Notes: generated from the sequence alone by a model not told the origin. A DNA stretch of 64,000 nt from Mesostigma viride (GCA_009746045.1 RPFO01000080.1:6579817-6643816); one strand, 5' to 3'; counted from the stretch's first letter, positions 28,788 through 39,628 are shown. Numbers and translations are program-made.

Positions 28788-29345
28788 AAACCCTTGAAAA
28801 ACAATTACTAGGAACTGCATTTTTGTGCTATGTTTGCTAGCATCTGTCACCTATTTGTCATGCAAACAGTCTGAATTTCTTGTGGGCAGTTAACATAGAT
28901 GTTTTTCTGAGCTGTACAAAGTTCTAGGGTTAACTGAGTTCATTGATATAGGCACCCATGTGTTGGAACCCTTGGAAAACCAAGAAAAACTGCATTTTGG
29001 GTTTTTGTTTACTAGCATCAGTCACCATTTTGTCATCCAACCAGCCTGAAACTTTGTGGGCATGCTGCATGAGATGTGTTTATAACATGATGTGCAAAGT
29101 TCCAGCTCCAACTGAGCTCACTTGGTGTCATTATGTATGCATATGTGTGATAAAACCCTTGGAAAACCATGAAAAACTGCATTTTTGGGGGTATTTATGC
29201 TAGCATTTGTCACCTATTTGTCATCCAACCCGCCTGAAACTTTGTGGGCATGCTGCATGAGAGGTGTTTAAAACATGTGCAAAGTCCCAGGCCAAACTGA
29301 GTTCATTTGATGTCTTTATATATGCATACATGCAAGAAAGTGCTG
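28788..29345 (+). repeat. Satellite of about 185 bp, three diverged units
   Basis: The motif AAACCCTTGGAAAAC recurs at 28788, 28967 and 29154, each followed by the same succession: GAAAAACTGCATTTT, GCTAGCAT..GTCACC, TTGTCAT(C)CAA, CTGAA..TTGTGGGCA and AACTGAG(T/C)TCA. A fourth, decayed part may extend to about 29480. AT-rich and noncoding; it looks like a small piece of a satellite. Confidence 0.85.
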
Positions 29346-29915
29346 AAAATACGGTATTTTTGCTAGCAAATGTCACCATGTTACCATGCTGCCGACTCCC
29401 AAAAATTGTTTTGACCACATGGCATCATAAGATATCTGATAAGGAACCTTGGTGCGAAATTTGAGGTCAAACTGACCATTATTCCTTCTCCAAATAATTT
29501 CCAGGGGAAGAAAATGGGTTTTCGGATTGATGTGTGGCTTGCCCGTAATCACATCACGTCACCTGCCTGCCTGCTTGTGCGCCGCATCCACGTAATGTGC
29601 CCCCGCGTGCTGGTTTGCTCCTAGCTAATCCCGTGGTGCCCCCCGCTGGCTGGTTTGCCCCTTATCACCCCACGTGCACGTGGCTGCCTACTCTGCATGG
29701 GGCATGCAGGGTACCATGCAGGGGACGAAAATGGCTGACGGCGGTCTGGCTGACGGCGGTCTGGCTGACGGCGGAGTTCAGATCTTTTGCGTCTGAGCCC
29801 CAAATTCGGTCAGACCACTTACATTCGATACGCCTTTTAAAGACGCACACACCAGTATAATCGGTTACAGCTGAAACGCAGTATCGACTCCAAAAGCAGC
29901 ACGTGACAAGCAGCT
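29346..29915. other. Unassigned noncoding DNA
   Basis: Residual satellite-like sequence to about 29480, then GC-richer DNA. A 13-base unit containing GGCTGACGGCGGT is tandemly repeated three times at about 29730-29773. No gene seen. Confidence 0.5.
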
Positions 29916-30912
29916 ATGACGACTCCAAAAGCAAAACGGGGTTCGGAAAAGGAGCTTTCCGGCTCCCAGCCCAACCCACTCGCCATCGTCCTTGCCCAGT
30001 CAACTGGGCCCGCAAACCCACCGGCAGCAAAACCATCACCAAGCGCCTCGCCAGAGCCAAAGAAATTCTGCTACGAAACATGCAAATGGCGACAGTACCT
30101 AGACTACGCATGCTTTACGTTCAGCGGCTGGCTGCGCCTGACCGACGCAGAATGCACCGAGATAGTGCGTTACTACGCACGGGAACCTCCTGGTTTGTCT
30201 GTCATATGGAGGCAGATGGTACGCAAGGATAGACGTCCATATGGCAAGTAGTGATGAAGGAGACCACCCCCAAGTCTGTGGGGGATCCGCGTGTGACCGC
30301 GTATGGCATTCATAGCGATTCGGGCCGCGGTGCCCACACCCCTGTAACTATAGGACCTAGATAGCTTACACCATCCATTCCATCCCATATTCCCCTCCCA
30401 CTGAGGACTTATGCTCACGGGACGCAGTCACGTGTCTATTAATTAATTAATTACGCACGGGAACACAAGCTCCGTGGGCCCGATGGGCCCATTAAGGCCG
30501 ACAACGTGGAGTGGTTCCTCGCCCTGCCAGAATTCAACCATCGCCTCGCCATCCTCTTCAGCTTCTACAAGCTCACCGCACGTGACCTCGACGCTCGGCT
30601 CCGCAACCCAGCCCGGCCTGCGCAGCCGGCAGCCACACCGGCCGGCTGCCTCCCTCTGCAAGGATGACCTCCGAGCAGTGCTGGAGGAGCACGTGACCTG
30701 GCCGCTGGCCGAGAAGATGACATTGATGACTACTGAGCGCTCAACACGGTGGAGGCCAAGGTCTCCAATACGGAAACCAAGGTCGCACACAAGCTACAAC
30801 CTCAGTTCACGGCGCTGCAGACCACGGCGCAGGCATCCGAGGCACATGCTGCACTCCTCTCCCGCCTCAACCAGGTGGAGGGGAAGTGCGGCGTGCTCAT
30901 GAAGAAGCTTGA
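29916..30912 (+). pseudogene. Broken unknown ORF split by a 265-bp insertion
   Basis: An ATG at 29916 opens a frame with a Pro/Ser-rich start and then KFCYETCKWRQYLDYACFTF and a segment ending IVRYYARE. At 30187 it is interrupted; after the insertion the same frame resumes at 30465 with HKLRGPDGPIKADN and NHRLAILFSFYKLTARDLD. Further on it is degraded by stops, and a coiled-coil-like tail (KVAHKLQPQFTALQTTAQ) runs to the LTR at 30913. The family is not recognised; it may be a retroelement ORF1 or gag. The arrangement shows it was a real protein before both insertions. Confidence 0.5.
30187..30451 (+). mobile_element. 265-bp insertion with 13-bp target duplication
   Basis: Flanked by TACGCACGGGAAC at 30174-30186 and 30452-30464. 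Its 3' end is an ATTAATTAATTAA simple-sequence tail, which together with the long duplication points to a LINE-driven element (a SINE or a 5'-truncated LINE), plus orientation. No tRNA-like promoter box is obvious and it has no second copy in the window. Confidence 0.7.
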
Positions 30913-31512
30913 TGTTACGTCCCAGCCCAGACACCTAACCTGAGCTACGTAGCGAAAGATCCACCATGCCGGAAATTAGGAATAATTAAGGTAGCCTAAC
31001 GTAGATTGCGCTTCACGACGTGAGTCGTGAGATATCTGGTACCGCGGCTTGATGCCAAGCTAATTGTTACACACTTATAATGGCTAGCAATACCAATTAC
31101 AAATGGATCATTGCCCCAGGTTCAATATGAAGGCGTCATCGCACTTTACATTCATTAAACCAAGAGAGGACGAGACTCAGACTCATCCTTGGACTAATTT
31201 AACCTAGGCATGTGGCTGCGCAGATAATACAGCGCTGCTCCTCTAGAGAATTCCACGCATGCATTCCACGTAAGATCCTTGGGCCGACATCGACCCTCAA
31301 CTACAGGATCCCCGCATATAAGTACAGGCAAGATCTCAACTGGCGCGGCGCGACTGCACCGGCCCCTAGAAGGTCACACCTAACGACCTAGGACCAAAAT
31401 AATTAGTCCAAATCACATAGCTACCAAGATCCGTACAAACTAGAACAACAGGCCAAACTGCCTTGGTAATTTATTCCATTCTCGCGCCCGTTCTAAGGGC
31501 CGGGCCGCAACA
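30913..31512 (-). repeat. 3' LTR of the Ty3/gypsy element
   Basis: 600 bp, on the plus strand TGTTACGTCC...GGGCCGCAACA, abutting a purine-rich tract on its inner side. Related by its ends to the solo LTR at 13555-14221. No second LTR of this element is in the window. Confidence 0.65.
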
Positions 31513-31531
31513 CTCCTCCCCCCCCGCGGGG
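31513..31531 (-). promoter_or_regulatory. Polypurine tract of the Ty3/gypsy element
   Basis: On the minus strand a G-rich purine run ending GGGGGGGAGGAG directly before the 3' LTR. Confidence 0.6.
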
Positions 31532-31740
31532 GTCGGTAGTCCCTACCGTACAAGAGATGGAAAAGGAACAAGTATGCTGCGCTACTATAAGAGTACTATG
31601 TCCCAACCCCGGTCCGCCCGCGGGTTAGTAATATACCAATTCCTCTAGAGGTTGATACACAGGACCAACCCTGACGTAGTAGCATGAAACAGGATGACAG
31701 GATCATTCCGCTATCCGTCACATATCTCTCACAACCCCTT

Positions 31741-33200
31741 TTAACGGCCGGTGGCACGCCGGTGTTGCTGGGCCGCAATAAGGGCCTGTCGACCCATTGG
31801 CGTCATAGTCCGAATCAGACAACCGGGATGCGAGCGCAGGTCCCTCTCGAAAGCCACCTGGTATGGCGACACCTTCTGCCGGCCGAACCGAGAGAGCTCC
31901 ACCCACGTGCCCGGGGGCCACATGGCCAGGAATCCGGCGAGGTACTGGGGATGAGTGAACAACAAGGTCAGAGCCGATTTATCCACCACCCCACAACGAT
32001 GGGCACCAACGAAGTCCACCCCCATCTTGAACACAGCGGTGCGCACGTGATCCTCATCATAGGTAGTCTTCAAGGTCCACGCAAAGTCTGGCGCCGTCTT
32101 GTCGAGGAAAGTGCGCCCGTCCACTGGAGCCATGCACCTTAGGGGGCACCACCGCGTGCGCTATCCCGTCCACATAGTACTTCCAGTCCCACCAATCTTC
32201 CGTGCCATACCGCACTATATGCCCCACGGTGAAAGGGAGGTGCGGGCTGGACGGCTGCGGCAGTGGCACCGGCAACTGTGGTGAGAAGGTCATCTCCAGC
32301 TGCTCCCAGTATGCCCCGCGGTCCACGGCACACCAGGGTCCAGCTTGAAAAACCAAGGGCTCGGGCACATGCATTCCGGTCGGAGCTTGGAGCGGCGGTC
32401 CCACGAAATGCAAACGTAATTTCTCCGTACGCGGACCCGGTCCACCATACTCTGCCACCCTGCCCGCCTGAGGCCGAATGAAATCCCCCAGCGTCCATTC
32501 CTCATAAGGAAGCCCGCGGGGGCTCCGAATGCAGCATCATAGCCCACTGACGTGGCTACCGACTGGTCTGCTTGACGACCCTGCTGAACCATCAACTGGT
32601 GAAGGAGTTCTTGCTGATTCTGCACCGCTGCCATGCACGAGTACATCGAGGGGTACAAAGGACCCCATTGGCACCATTGCGCCCGCCCCATTGGGCCCCT
32701 CCGCCGGCTGCGCGCAGTGACGCCTCAGCCCTGATAGGGCCGCTGTGTTCCTCCGCGGAACGAGATGAATGCAGATCAGCCCTGGCAGACCCGATGGGTC
32801 CCTCCGCGGAACGCGGCGAAGACGGTTCAGCCCTGTCAGGCCGGGGGCGGGGTTCCAACGGAACGGTGAAGGTTGGTTCCAGTTGGTCCACTTCCGGGGG
32901 CCCACCCGAGGCCTCGCCGGAGGTCAGACTTGCCCCTAGGCTGCCGCGCTGCCCGCTCCTGTGTTATCTCCCCCATCTCCAGCCGCCGTCGCTGCGCTGC
33001 CTCCCGCTCGAGGTCGCGCGCGGCATCCCACGTCCGCTTCCATTGCTGATCGTCCCGACGGCTGGGTCGGGGCGGTGACGATCGACGGGAGGGTCGCTCT
33101 TCGGCCCTCGGTACTGGTTGAGATCGCGAACGCGGCGAGGGCAAACGGCGGGGAACAGGTCGCTCTGGCTCGCGCCGCACGTGTAGCTGGCCGACTCCGC
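31741..33200 (-). pseudogene. C-terminal extension of gypsy pol, frameshifted
   Basis: After integrase the coding sequence continues for about 1.4 kb in shifting frames to 31741. First a Pro/Arg/Ser-rich region, then a 2-3 copy repeat of a proline/serine unit (about 32700-32890), then a helical segment NQQELLHQLMVQQGRQ, then a region with several conserved-looking tryptophans (EDWWDWKYYVDGIA at about 32230, FAWTLKTTYDEDHVRT at about 32080, FLAMWPPGTWVELSRFGR at about 31900). No known family recognised; it is not a chromodomain that I can see. Confidence 0.45.
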
Positions 33201-34763
33201 TCACCCCACCCTGTCGCCGCCTGAGTACTGAGGCCGGCGGTGCTCCTGGCTGGACTGCCGACCCCAACCTGTCGCGGGCGGGGGTGCGTCGTAACGCACC
33301 GCGGGACGGTGTCCTGGACCGCCCACCAACGGAGGAGGGTCCCGGGGGCGAGGGTCACGTGGGGGGTCCCGGGGGTGAGGGTCACGTGGGGGAGAGTGGT
33401 CTGAATCATAGCTGTCACTCCCGCTGTACGCTTGGTCTTCTTCGTCCATCTCCGCGATGCGATCCAACGCCATCCGGAGAGAATACTGCCCCTCCCGTTG
33501 GCACTTCTCCCCCCGCAATGCCGTGTCCAAAGGAAGGTACCGAGGAAACCGGTCCCTTAGAATATCCCGCCCCGCCTTTGGGACTAGGAGGAGCAGAAGT
33601 CGCGGGTAGGCCAGGCCTGCCTCGATGGTGGTGATACACTGGTTACAGCGGACACTCCCTCGCGTGAGTTTCCCAATCCGTCCCCGCCACCACGTCGTCG
33701 CGTACTCCGGTGCGGGTCTCCACCTTGTGAGCAAACCGTCTGATCTGCGGGCCCTCACCAGGACCCAGTCGCCCACCTCAATGGGCGGCGTCCGAGCATC
33801 CCGCTTCCCTGCTGTTCTGGCCATGTACCGTTCTGCCGCTGCTCGATAACCCTTGACGGCGCTGTTATGCGCCTGGTGCATCTGCTGCAGCAGCTGCTCG
33901 ACCCCTTGCAGGGTATCCCGTTTGACCTGATCCTCACCACATTCTGGACTCAGGAGCAAGTCGGGCGGCGTGAGGGGATGTCGGCCGGAGTTGAGGAAAA
34001 AGGGAGTGAACCCGTGAGCGGCCTGGGGGGCATTATTCAGGGGAAATTCCACCAAGCCCAGGAGTTCCTCCCAATTGCTACCCACCGCGTCGGTGTAATG
34101 GCGCATGGTCTCTTGCACCGTGCGGTTCAGCCGCTCCACCATGTGCGACGACGAGCTGTGGTAGGCCGTGCCCAGTGATACCTTGGTGCCCAACCGCTCG
34201 AAGAACTCCTGCCAGAATTTGGCCGTGAAGAGCTTGTCGCGGTCAGAGATGAACTGTCGGCTGAGCCCGTGGAACCGGAACACGTGAGTAAGGTAGAGCT
34301 TGGCACACTCTAGCTTCCGCCGTGAGGTCGGCAGGGCATGGAGCCAGATGACACATACGCGTCAGTCGGTCCACGAACACCAAGACCATGCTGTTGCCGC
34401 CCTTCGTCTTCTTGAATGGGCCGATGAAATCCATCATGATGGAATCCCACGGACCCATTTGATCAGGTAACGTCTTTGGGACGGCCTGCATGAGAGCCCG
34501 TGTTCCTGGACTTCATGATCTGGCACGAGGGGCACTGGCGCACATACGTCTCGATATACTCCCGCATCCCTGACTGACCAGTAGAAGTACTTACGGGCCC
34601 GTGGGAGGAGGCGATGCATTCCTTGGTGACCGCCTAGGAGGGAGTCGTGGAGTTCATGGAGCAGGGCTGCCCTACACAACTCGGGAACGTACAGCCGCCA
34701 TTCCCCCGGCTGGACCCTCACGAACAGGCGCCCTTCCTGGAACTTGCAAGGGAAAGTGCCCAT
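33201..34763 (-). pseudogene. Ty3/gypsy integrase, frameshifted
   Basis: From 34763 the HHCC zinc region is visible (ELHDSLLGGHQGMHRLLPRA) but its cysteines are in a shifted frame. The catalytic core spans 34491-34000: DFIGPFKKTKGGNSMVLVFVD with the first Asp, FISDRDKLFTAKFW with the second, and SSHMVERLNRTVQETMRHY with the Glu. A C-terminal DNA-binding part with a GDWVLVRARR motif and an acidic Asp/Ser stretch (SGSDSYDSDHSP) follows. It would insert element DNA into the chromosome; at least two frame changes make it nonfunctional as read. Confidence 0.8.
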
Positions 34764-34779
34764 CTGTTGCGGATGTGCC

Positions 34780-35786
34780 CTAGCTGATGGCCTCGAGGGC
34801 CGCTTCTTCCGTGACCGTGAAACGACTTATCATCGTCTCTAGGTCGGATGTGACCGTGAACACATCCTCTGCAGAGTCCTCCGTGTCCGCCATCACCTGG
34901 TTGACGTACTCTGAGAAGACTGTGGGAGGGACAAGCGGTTGAAGCTGAAAAATTCCCTGGGGCGGCACCACATGACTGAGTGGCACGCGCGTATGCGTGC
35001 GCGACCCCTCCCCTCCCCCGGGGGTCTCCACGTCCTCGTGGGGGCCCAGACGGGAGGGTTCATCCAGGATGGGAGACAAGTCATCCATGGTGGTGTGCCC
35101 GAGATGAAAAAGATGGCGGGCCCGAGGGGACCGTGGCTCCGCGCCGTACGCAGTCCCCGGGGCGGCCACTGGAACGCAGGTGGTATGAAGCACGTCCATG
35201 TCCTCGTAGAACCAATAGTCCGCCCGGCGTGAGAGGGCGTCGGGGACCACATTGTCCGCGCCCTTGACGTATTGGATCATTGTGCAAATTGCGACAAGAA
35301 CTCCATATCCACTGCGCTTGACGGGGCGTCAGGTTGGGCTGCACCAGGAGGTGGGTGAGAGCTAGGCCGGTGGTCGGTGTGGATCACCAGACGGTGGGGG
35401 TCAAGATCCCCCTGCTCACTAATGGCCACCGAAAACTGTGCGCCCAAAAGATGGTGACGCCACGTGTGGCAGCAGTAAACCACTGCCAAGAGTTCCTGTT
35501 GGTCACTGTACTGGATAATTGCGTTCCGCCGGAATCATCGTACGTGAGATGTACTCAATGCGCTGTAGACCCTTGCCTTGATCCTACAGGAGAACGCCCC
35601 CTATGGCCACTTTGCTGGCGTCAGTAGCCACAACGAAGGGAAGGGACGGGTCCGGCAGGACGAGGACAGGGGCTGTGGTGAGGTAGCGCTTGAGGGCCTC
35701 AAAGGCCGGCTGGCACTGCTCAGCCCACAGGAACGGAGTACCCTTCTTGAGAAGAGCGTTGATTGGGGCGGCGCCTGGTGGCGAAC
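34780..35786 (-). pseudogene. Ty3/gypsy RT thumb and RNase H, frameshifted
   Basis: Resumes immediately after gag-only element 2. Words typical of gypsy connection/RNase H appear in shifting frames: INALLKKGTPFLW, QPAFEALKRYL, FVVATDASKVAIGGVL, then ELLAVVYCCHTWRHHLLG, VIHTDHRP, LTPRQAQWIW and GADNVVPDALSRRADYW at 35260-35210. After that comes an acidic linker before integrase. Confidence 0.75.
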
Positions 35787-36530
35787 TGTCAAATATCTAG
35801 CGATGTTTCTCTACTTTTGTCACGCATTATGGTATCACGCATTATATGCGGGGAAAATTGACGCCGTCAGCTAGGTGTTTATTTACACGACTTGTTGTTG
35901 GGTTTGCATCCCTATTAATTGCACCCACAGGTCGTTGACTAACTTAATATCATATACAATGTTTGAGTGTACTAAAATCCGAATGATGTTGCTCGGAATA
36001 CAGCAAGCGTTACCTGTCAGCACCGTTACAGGTGCCGTAATTTACATCGGCTCTCTCCGGATCAGATCAGGTCCGCAGTTTGTGGTGCCGCCCTGGAGGC
36101 GATAGGACTTTGAGCCTATCAGACCACACACACAATGTACCATGATGTGGACAATAGATTACAGGCTGCAAAGTCGTTATTATCTAGTGTTCTTTCCGTG
36201 GTTGTAGAGACGCTAAGCTGCAGTGCCGTCAGATGTAAATCAACGGTGCATAATGCATTAGCCGCCACTACTTTGTGTGCCTAGAGTTGTTTTGCTTGCT
36301 AGCCGTGTGTGGCCCCGACCCAGTGTTGGTCGTGTGACCCTGCCCAGTGTTGGCATTGTCATTTGCCCTGGCCCAGTGTTGGCTATGGTAGACTGCGCCC
36401 AGTGTTGGCCGCACCGTGTTTTCCACTCTCAGTAAACGTATTTTAATACAAGAAGTCTTTTCCATACACTTGTGCAATATCTGGGTCATAACAGGCAAAA
36501 GACCTTTCCTCCGAGCCCCGGTTTCTGACA
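35787..36530 (+). repeat. 5' LTR of gag-only element 2
   Basis: 744 bp. Near its end are four copies of CCCAGTGTTGG spaced 24-30 bp (36317-36409). A TATA-like CATTATATGC lies near 35840. Confidence 0.92.
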
Positions 36531-36543
36531 TGGTATCGAGTAG
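36531..36543 (+). promoter_or_regulatory. Primer binding site of gag-only element 2
   Basis: TGGTATCGAGTAG directly after the 5' LTR, matching the start of the usual initiator-methionine tRNA primer site. Confidence 0.7.
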
Positions 36544-36549
36544 CGAGTG

Positions 36550-36948
36550 ATGCCTATGAACCCATATTTTCCAATTCCCAACGACCGCAACCTGAGATCT
36601 GGAATTGAGCTTTTTCAATTTCCCGAAGAATCTTGCCCAGACTACCTCGCAAGAGCAAATCTGCTTTTTGCCCAAGTTGAAGACATCTTCCCGGGCGTGT
36701 TTCCTGAATCTGCCTACTGCCGCTGGCTCCTGCGTGGCATTCGACAAGAATTTTTCAACTGTGTGTGTTTCAGCGAACTTCCAGACTTTTCAATCAGAAA
36801 TCTACAGGATCTGCTCGACAACAACGCAGTATCTCTGGAGAGATTAAATCACACTTTACTTCACATTACAAATCTCCAACGCAATCAAGAACATGTCGGG
36901 AGGTGCGCCAGCTGTGGCACGAGAAGTCAAGGAGAGCAGCGTTCTTAG
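36550..36948 (+). CDS. Small gag-leader ORF of element 2
   Basis: 132 residues from the ATG at 36550. It contains LFQFPEESCPDYLARANLLF and FPESAYCRWLLRGIRQEFF, a pattern reminiscent of the capsid C-terminal part of retrotransposon gag (about residues 25-75). It overlaps the start of the main gag by 56 bases in another frame. Function unknown; it may be the relic of a second gag or a helper of particle assembly. Confidence 0.45.
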   Translation: MPMNPYFPIPNDRNLRSGIELFQFPEESCPDYLARANLLFAQVEDIFPGVFPESAYCRWLLRGIRQEFFNCVCFSELPDFSIRNLQDLLDNNAVSLERLNHTLLHITNLQRNQEHVGRCASCGTRSQGEQRS

Positions 36949-37777
36949 TGCTCTCAAGAATCTCAACTTCGATGGGAGCGACCCCAAGAAATTCACCGGA
37001 TTCCGAATCAAGGCGGAAGGGCAATTCGACGCCCTCGGATATTCAGATGTACTAGCTGGAAAGGATCCGATCGTGGTAAAGCAGCAAAAAATTGGCTACG
37101 CTGCCCTGATTGCTGGCCTCGACGGCAACGCGCTACTGCATGCCGCTACGGCCCCAAACAAGTATATGCACGAGGCGTGGACCGTCCTGGTTGACGTCTA
37201 TGGACATGACGAAACGACATCCACCCATCAGGCCGCGACACTTGAGGAACTGCTGTCAGCTGAGCAGATTCCCATGGATTCTGTTCCTGCAAATATCAAT
37301 CTCACCGAACGAAAGTACCTGGAATATAATAAACTAAGCAACAATAAACTCCATGATTCTATCCTGGTGACATCACACCGCCGCAGACTTCCTGCCCAGT
37401 ATGGCCCCGTCCTGGCGGCGTACAACCTTCCCCCCGACTTGACGTGGAAAGACTACAAGACCGCCGTCCTGAAAGTGGACGACCATCTGCGTGTGCACCG
37501 CGCGGCCCAAGCTGGCAGCTCAGATTCCAGTGCACCAGTGTATCATACTGCTGCCTGCCCCCACTGTGCGGGTACTATCGACGAATCAGTCTTCCTCACC
37601 AAGGGTGGGAAAGTGCTGACCTGCAAGCACTGCCACCGTACCGGCCACACTGAGGATCGCTGCTGGTCCAAGAAGGCGGAGAACAAGTCCAAGAAACCTG
37701 AGGCGCACTTCACCATGGACGGCGAGCCACTGGCTGACGACGTGGCAGATGTTCCTGCTGGTTTTTTCATTGAGTAG
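36893..37777 (+). CDS. Gag of gag-only element 2
   Basis: 294 residues from the ATG at 36893 (MSGGAPAVAREV). The first 200 residues fit the copia-type gag (UBN2-like) helical domain: a start such as LNFDGSDPKKFTGF, GLDGNALLHAAT, AWTVLVDVYGHD and a long helical part with KYLEYNKLSNNKL. One CCHC knuckle CKHCHRTGHTEDRC lies at about 244-257, followed by a Lys-rich stretch. Intact frame with a single gene and nearly identical LTRs suggest recent mobility with enzymes supplied in trans. Confidence 0.85.
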   Translation: MSGGAPAVAREVKESSVLSALKNLNFDGSDPKKFTGFRIKAEGQFDALGYSDVLAGKDPIVVKQQKIGYAALIAGLDGNALLHAATAPNKYMHEAWTVLVDVYGHDETTSTHQAATLEELLSAEQIPMDSVPANINLTERKYLEYNKLSNNKLHDSILVTSHRRRLPAQYGPVLAAYNLPPDLTWKDYKTAVLKVDDHLRVHRAAQAGSSDSSAPVYHTAACPHCAGTIDESVFLTKGGKVLTCKHCHRTGHTEDRCWSKKAENKSKKPEAHFTMDGEPLADDVADVPAGFFIE

Positions 37778-37789
37778 CCGGAATACGTG

Positions 37790-37807
37790 ACATGCAGTAT
37801 GGGGGTG
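37790..37807 (+). promoter_or_regulatory. Polypurine tract of gag-only element 2
   Basis: GCAGTATGGGGGTG directly before the 3' LTR; the last six bases equal those of gag-only element 1. Confidence 0.6.
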
Positions 37808-38551
37808 TGTCAAATATCTAGCGATGTTTCTCTACTTTTGTCACGCATTATGGTATCACGCATTATATGCGGGGAAAATTGACGCCGTCAGCTAGGTGTT
37901 TATTTACACGACTTGTTGTTGGGTTTGCATCCCTATTAATTGCACCCACAGGTCGTTAACTAACTTAATATCATATACAATGTTTGAGTGTACTAAAATC
38001 CGAATGATGTTGCTCGGAATACAGCAAGCGTTACCTGTCAGCACCGTTACAGGTGCCGTAATTTACATCGGCTCTCTCCGGATCAGATCAGGTCCGCAGT
38101 TTGTGGTGCCGCCCTGGAGGCGATAGGACTTTGAGCCTATCAGACCACACACACAATGTACCATGATGTGGACAATAGATTACAGGCTGCAAAGTCGTTA
38201 TTATCTAGTGTTCTTTCCGTGGTTGTAGAGACGCTAAGCTGCAGTGCCGTCAGATGTAAATCAACGGTGCATAATGCATTAGCCGCCACTACTTTGTGTG
38301 CCTAGAGTTGTTTTGCTTGCTAGCCGTGTGTGGCCCCGACCCAGTGTTGGTCGTGTGACCCTGCCCAGTGTTGGCATTGTCATTTGCCCTGGCCCAGTGT
38401 TGGCTATGGTAGACTGCGCCCAGTGTTGGCCGCACCGTGTTTTCCACTCTCAGTAAACGTATTTTAATACAAGAAGTCTTTTCCATACACTTGTGCAATA
38501 TCTGGGTCATAACAGGCAAAAGATCTTTCCTCCGAGCCCCGGTTTCTGACA
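37808..38551 (+). repeat. 3' LTR of gag-only element 2
   Basis: 744 bp; matches 35787-36530 except for about two substitutions (for example GTTAAC against GTTGAC early on). Carries the same four CCCAGTGTTGG repeats. Confidence 0.92.
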
Positions 38552-38556
38552 CGAAC

Positions 38557-39628
38557 CTCGGGATAAACCGTCGGTAGTAGGAAGCCAACCCTATAGAAAA
38601 CTGCGCACCCCCTTCACGTCCGTGGGAACCGGCCACTGCTGGACGGACTCAATCTTCTCCGGGTCGGTCGCGATGCCGTCAGCAGACAGGGTGTGGCCCA
38701 GGAAGGGCACACAGTGACCGGCGCGCACCTTGGCTTTCCGCGCCGACAGGTGCTCGTCTTCCATGATCTGTAGCACCGCGTCAACATCCTCCAGGTGCTC
38801 CTCAAACGTCCTGGAATACACCAGAATGTCGTCCAGGTACGTACGCCAACGCACACGTGCGCTTGTAGGTCCAGGGTGGACGCGCCCCCTTGTGCGGGTC
38901 CGTCAGATCCCGGCTGGGAGACCTGCGGCAGGTGGGCCGTGCCCATCACCGGACGGCCGGAGGATGTCATTCATTAGCATGTGGAAGGACGCGGGCGAAT
39001 TACACAGGCCCATCGCCGCCACCCGGAACTGGTAGTGACCGAAGGGCGTGGCGAACGCAGTCTTGTGACAATCCTCAGGCGCGATGTGCAGCTGCCAAAA
39101 CTCGGCGTCCGCGCAGTCGATGACCGTGAAGCACGTAGCCCCTTGGACGCGGTTGAAGATGTCGTCGATCCTCGGCAGGGGATACTTGGACTTGACCGTG
39201 ATGGCGTTCAGCTTCCGGTAGTCGGTCACCAGTCGCCACTTGCCCCCTGGCTTGGGGACGAGCAGCACGCCTGCCGAGAAGGGACTGTTGCTGGGCTCGA
39301 TGAGCCCGGCATCTAGCAGCGAAATGAGAGTCTTCTTGAGCTCCACCAACTCGACCGGCCCCATGAGATACTGGGGGAGGCGGTAGGCCCGGTACCCTCC
39401 TGGAGCTGGATGCGGTGCACCGAGCGGTGGGGAGGGAACTGGGGCGTGCGGTCTGCGAAAAGAGTGGCGCGCTTTTCCAAAACTGCGTTGAAACGCGCCA
39501 ACTCGTCCGGGGTGAAGCCGACGCCGATCTCGTTGAGCATGGCCTGAGTGCCATCCAGCCAGGTCGATGCGATACATCGTGTATTCCTTGCCCTTCCGAA
39601 GTTGGCGTGCCAGCGTCTTGCTGCTCAT
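38557..39628 (-). pseudogene. Ty3/gypsy reverse transcriptase, frameshifted
   Basis: Minus-strand frames from 39628 to 38557 show gypsy RT order: KLNAITVKSKYPLPRIDDIF, FTVIDCADAEFWQLHIAPED (motif A), KTAFATPFGHYQFRVAAMGL, then after frame changes TYLDDILVYSRTFEEHLEDV (motif C YLDD), FLGHTLSADGIATDPEKIE and VRSFLG. The last residues, YYRRFIP, are cut by the LTR of gag-only element 2. At least two frame changes (near 38980 and 38860). Confidence 0.8.

Larger units (their letters stand above)
35787..38551 (+). mobile_element. Gag-only non-autonomous LTR element 2 (TR-GAG type)
   Basis: LTRs of 744 bp at 35787-36530 and 37808-38551 with about two differences by eye, 5-bp duplication CGAAC at 35782-35786 and 38552-38556, ends TGTCA...TGACA. 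The interior (1.3 kb) has a small ORF and a gag, no enzymes. A primer site TGGTATCGAGTAG follows the 5' LTR and ATGGGGGTG precedes the 3' LTR. It is inserted in the gypsy pol between RT and RNase H. Primer site, polypurine tract and layout match gag-only element 1, although the LTRs differ. Confidence 0.93.
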
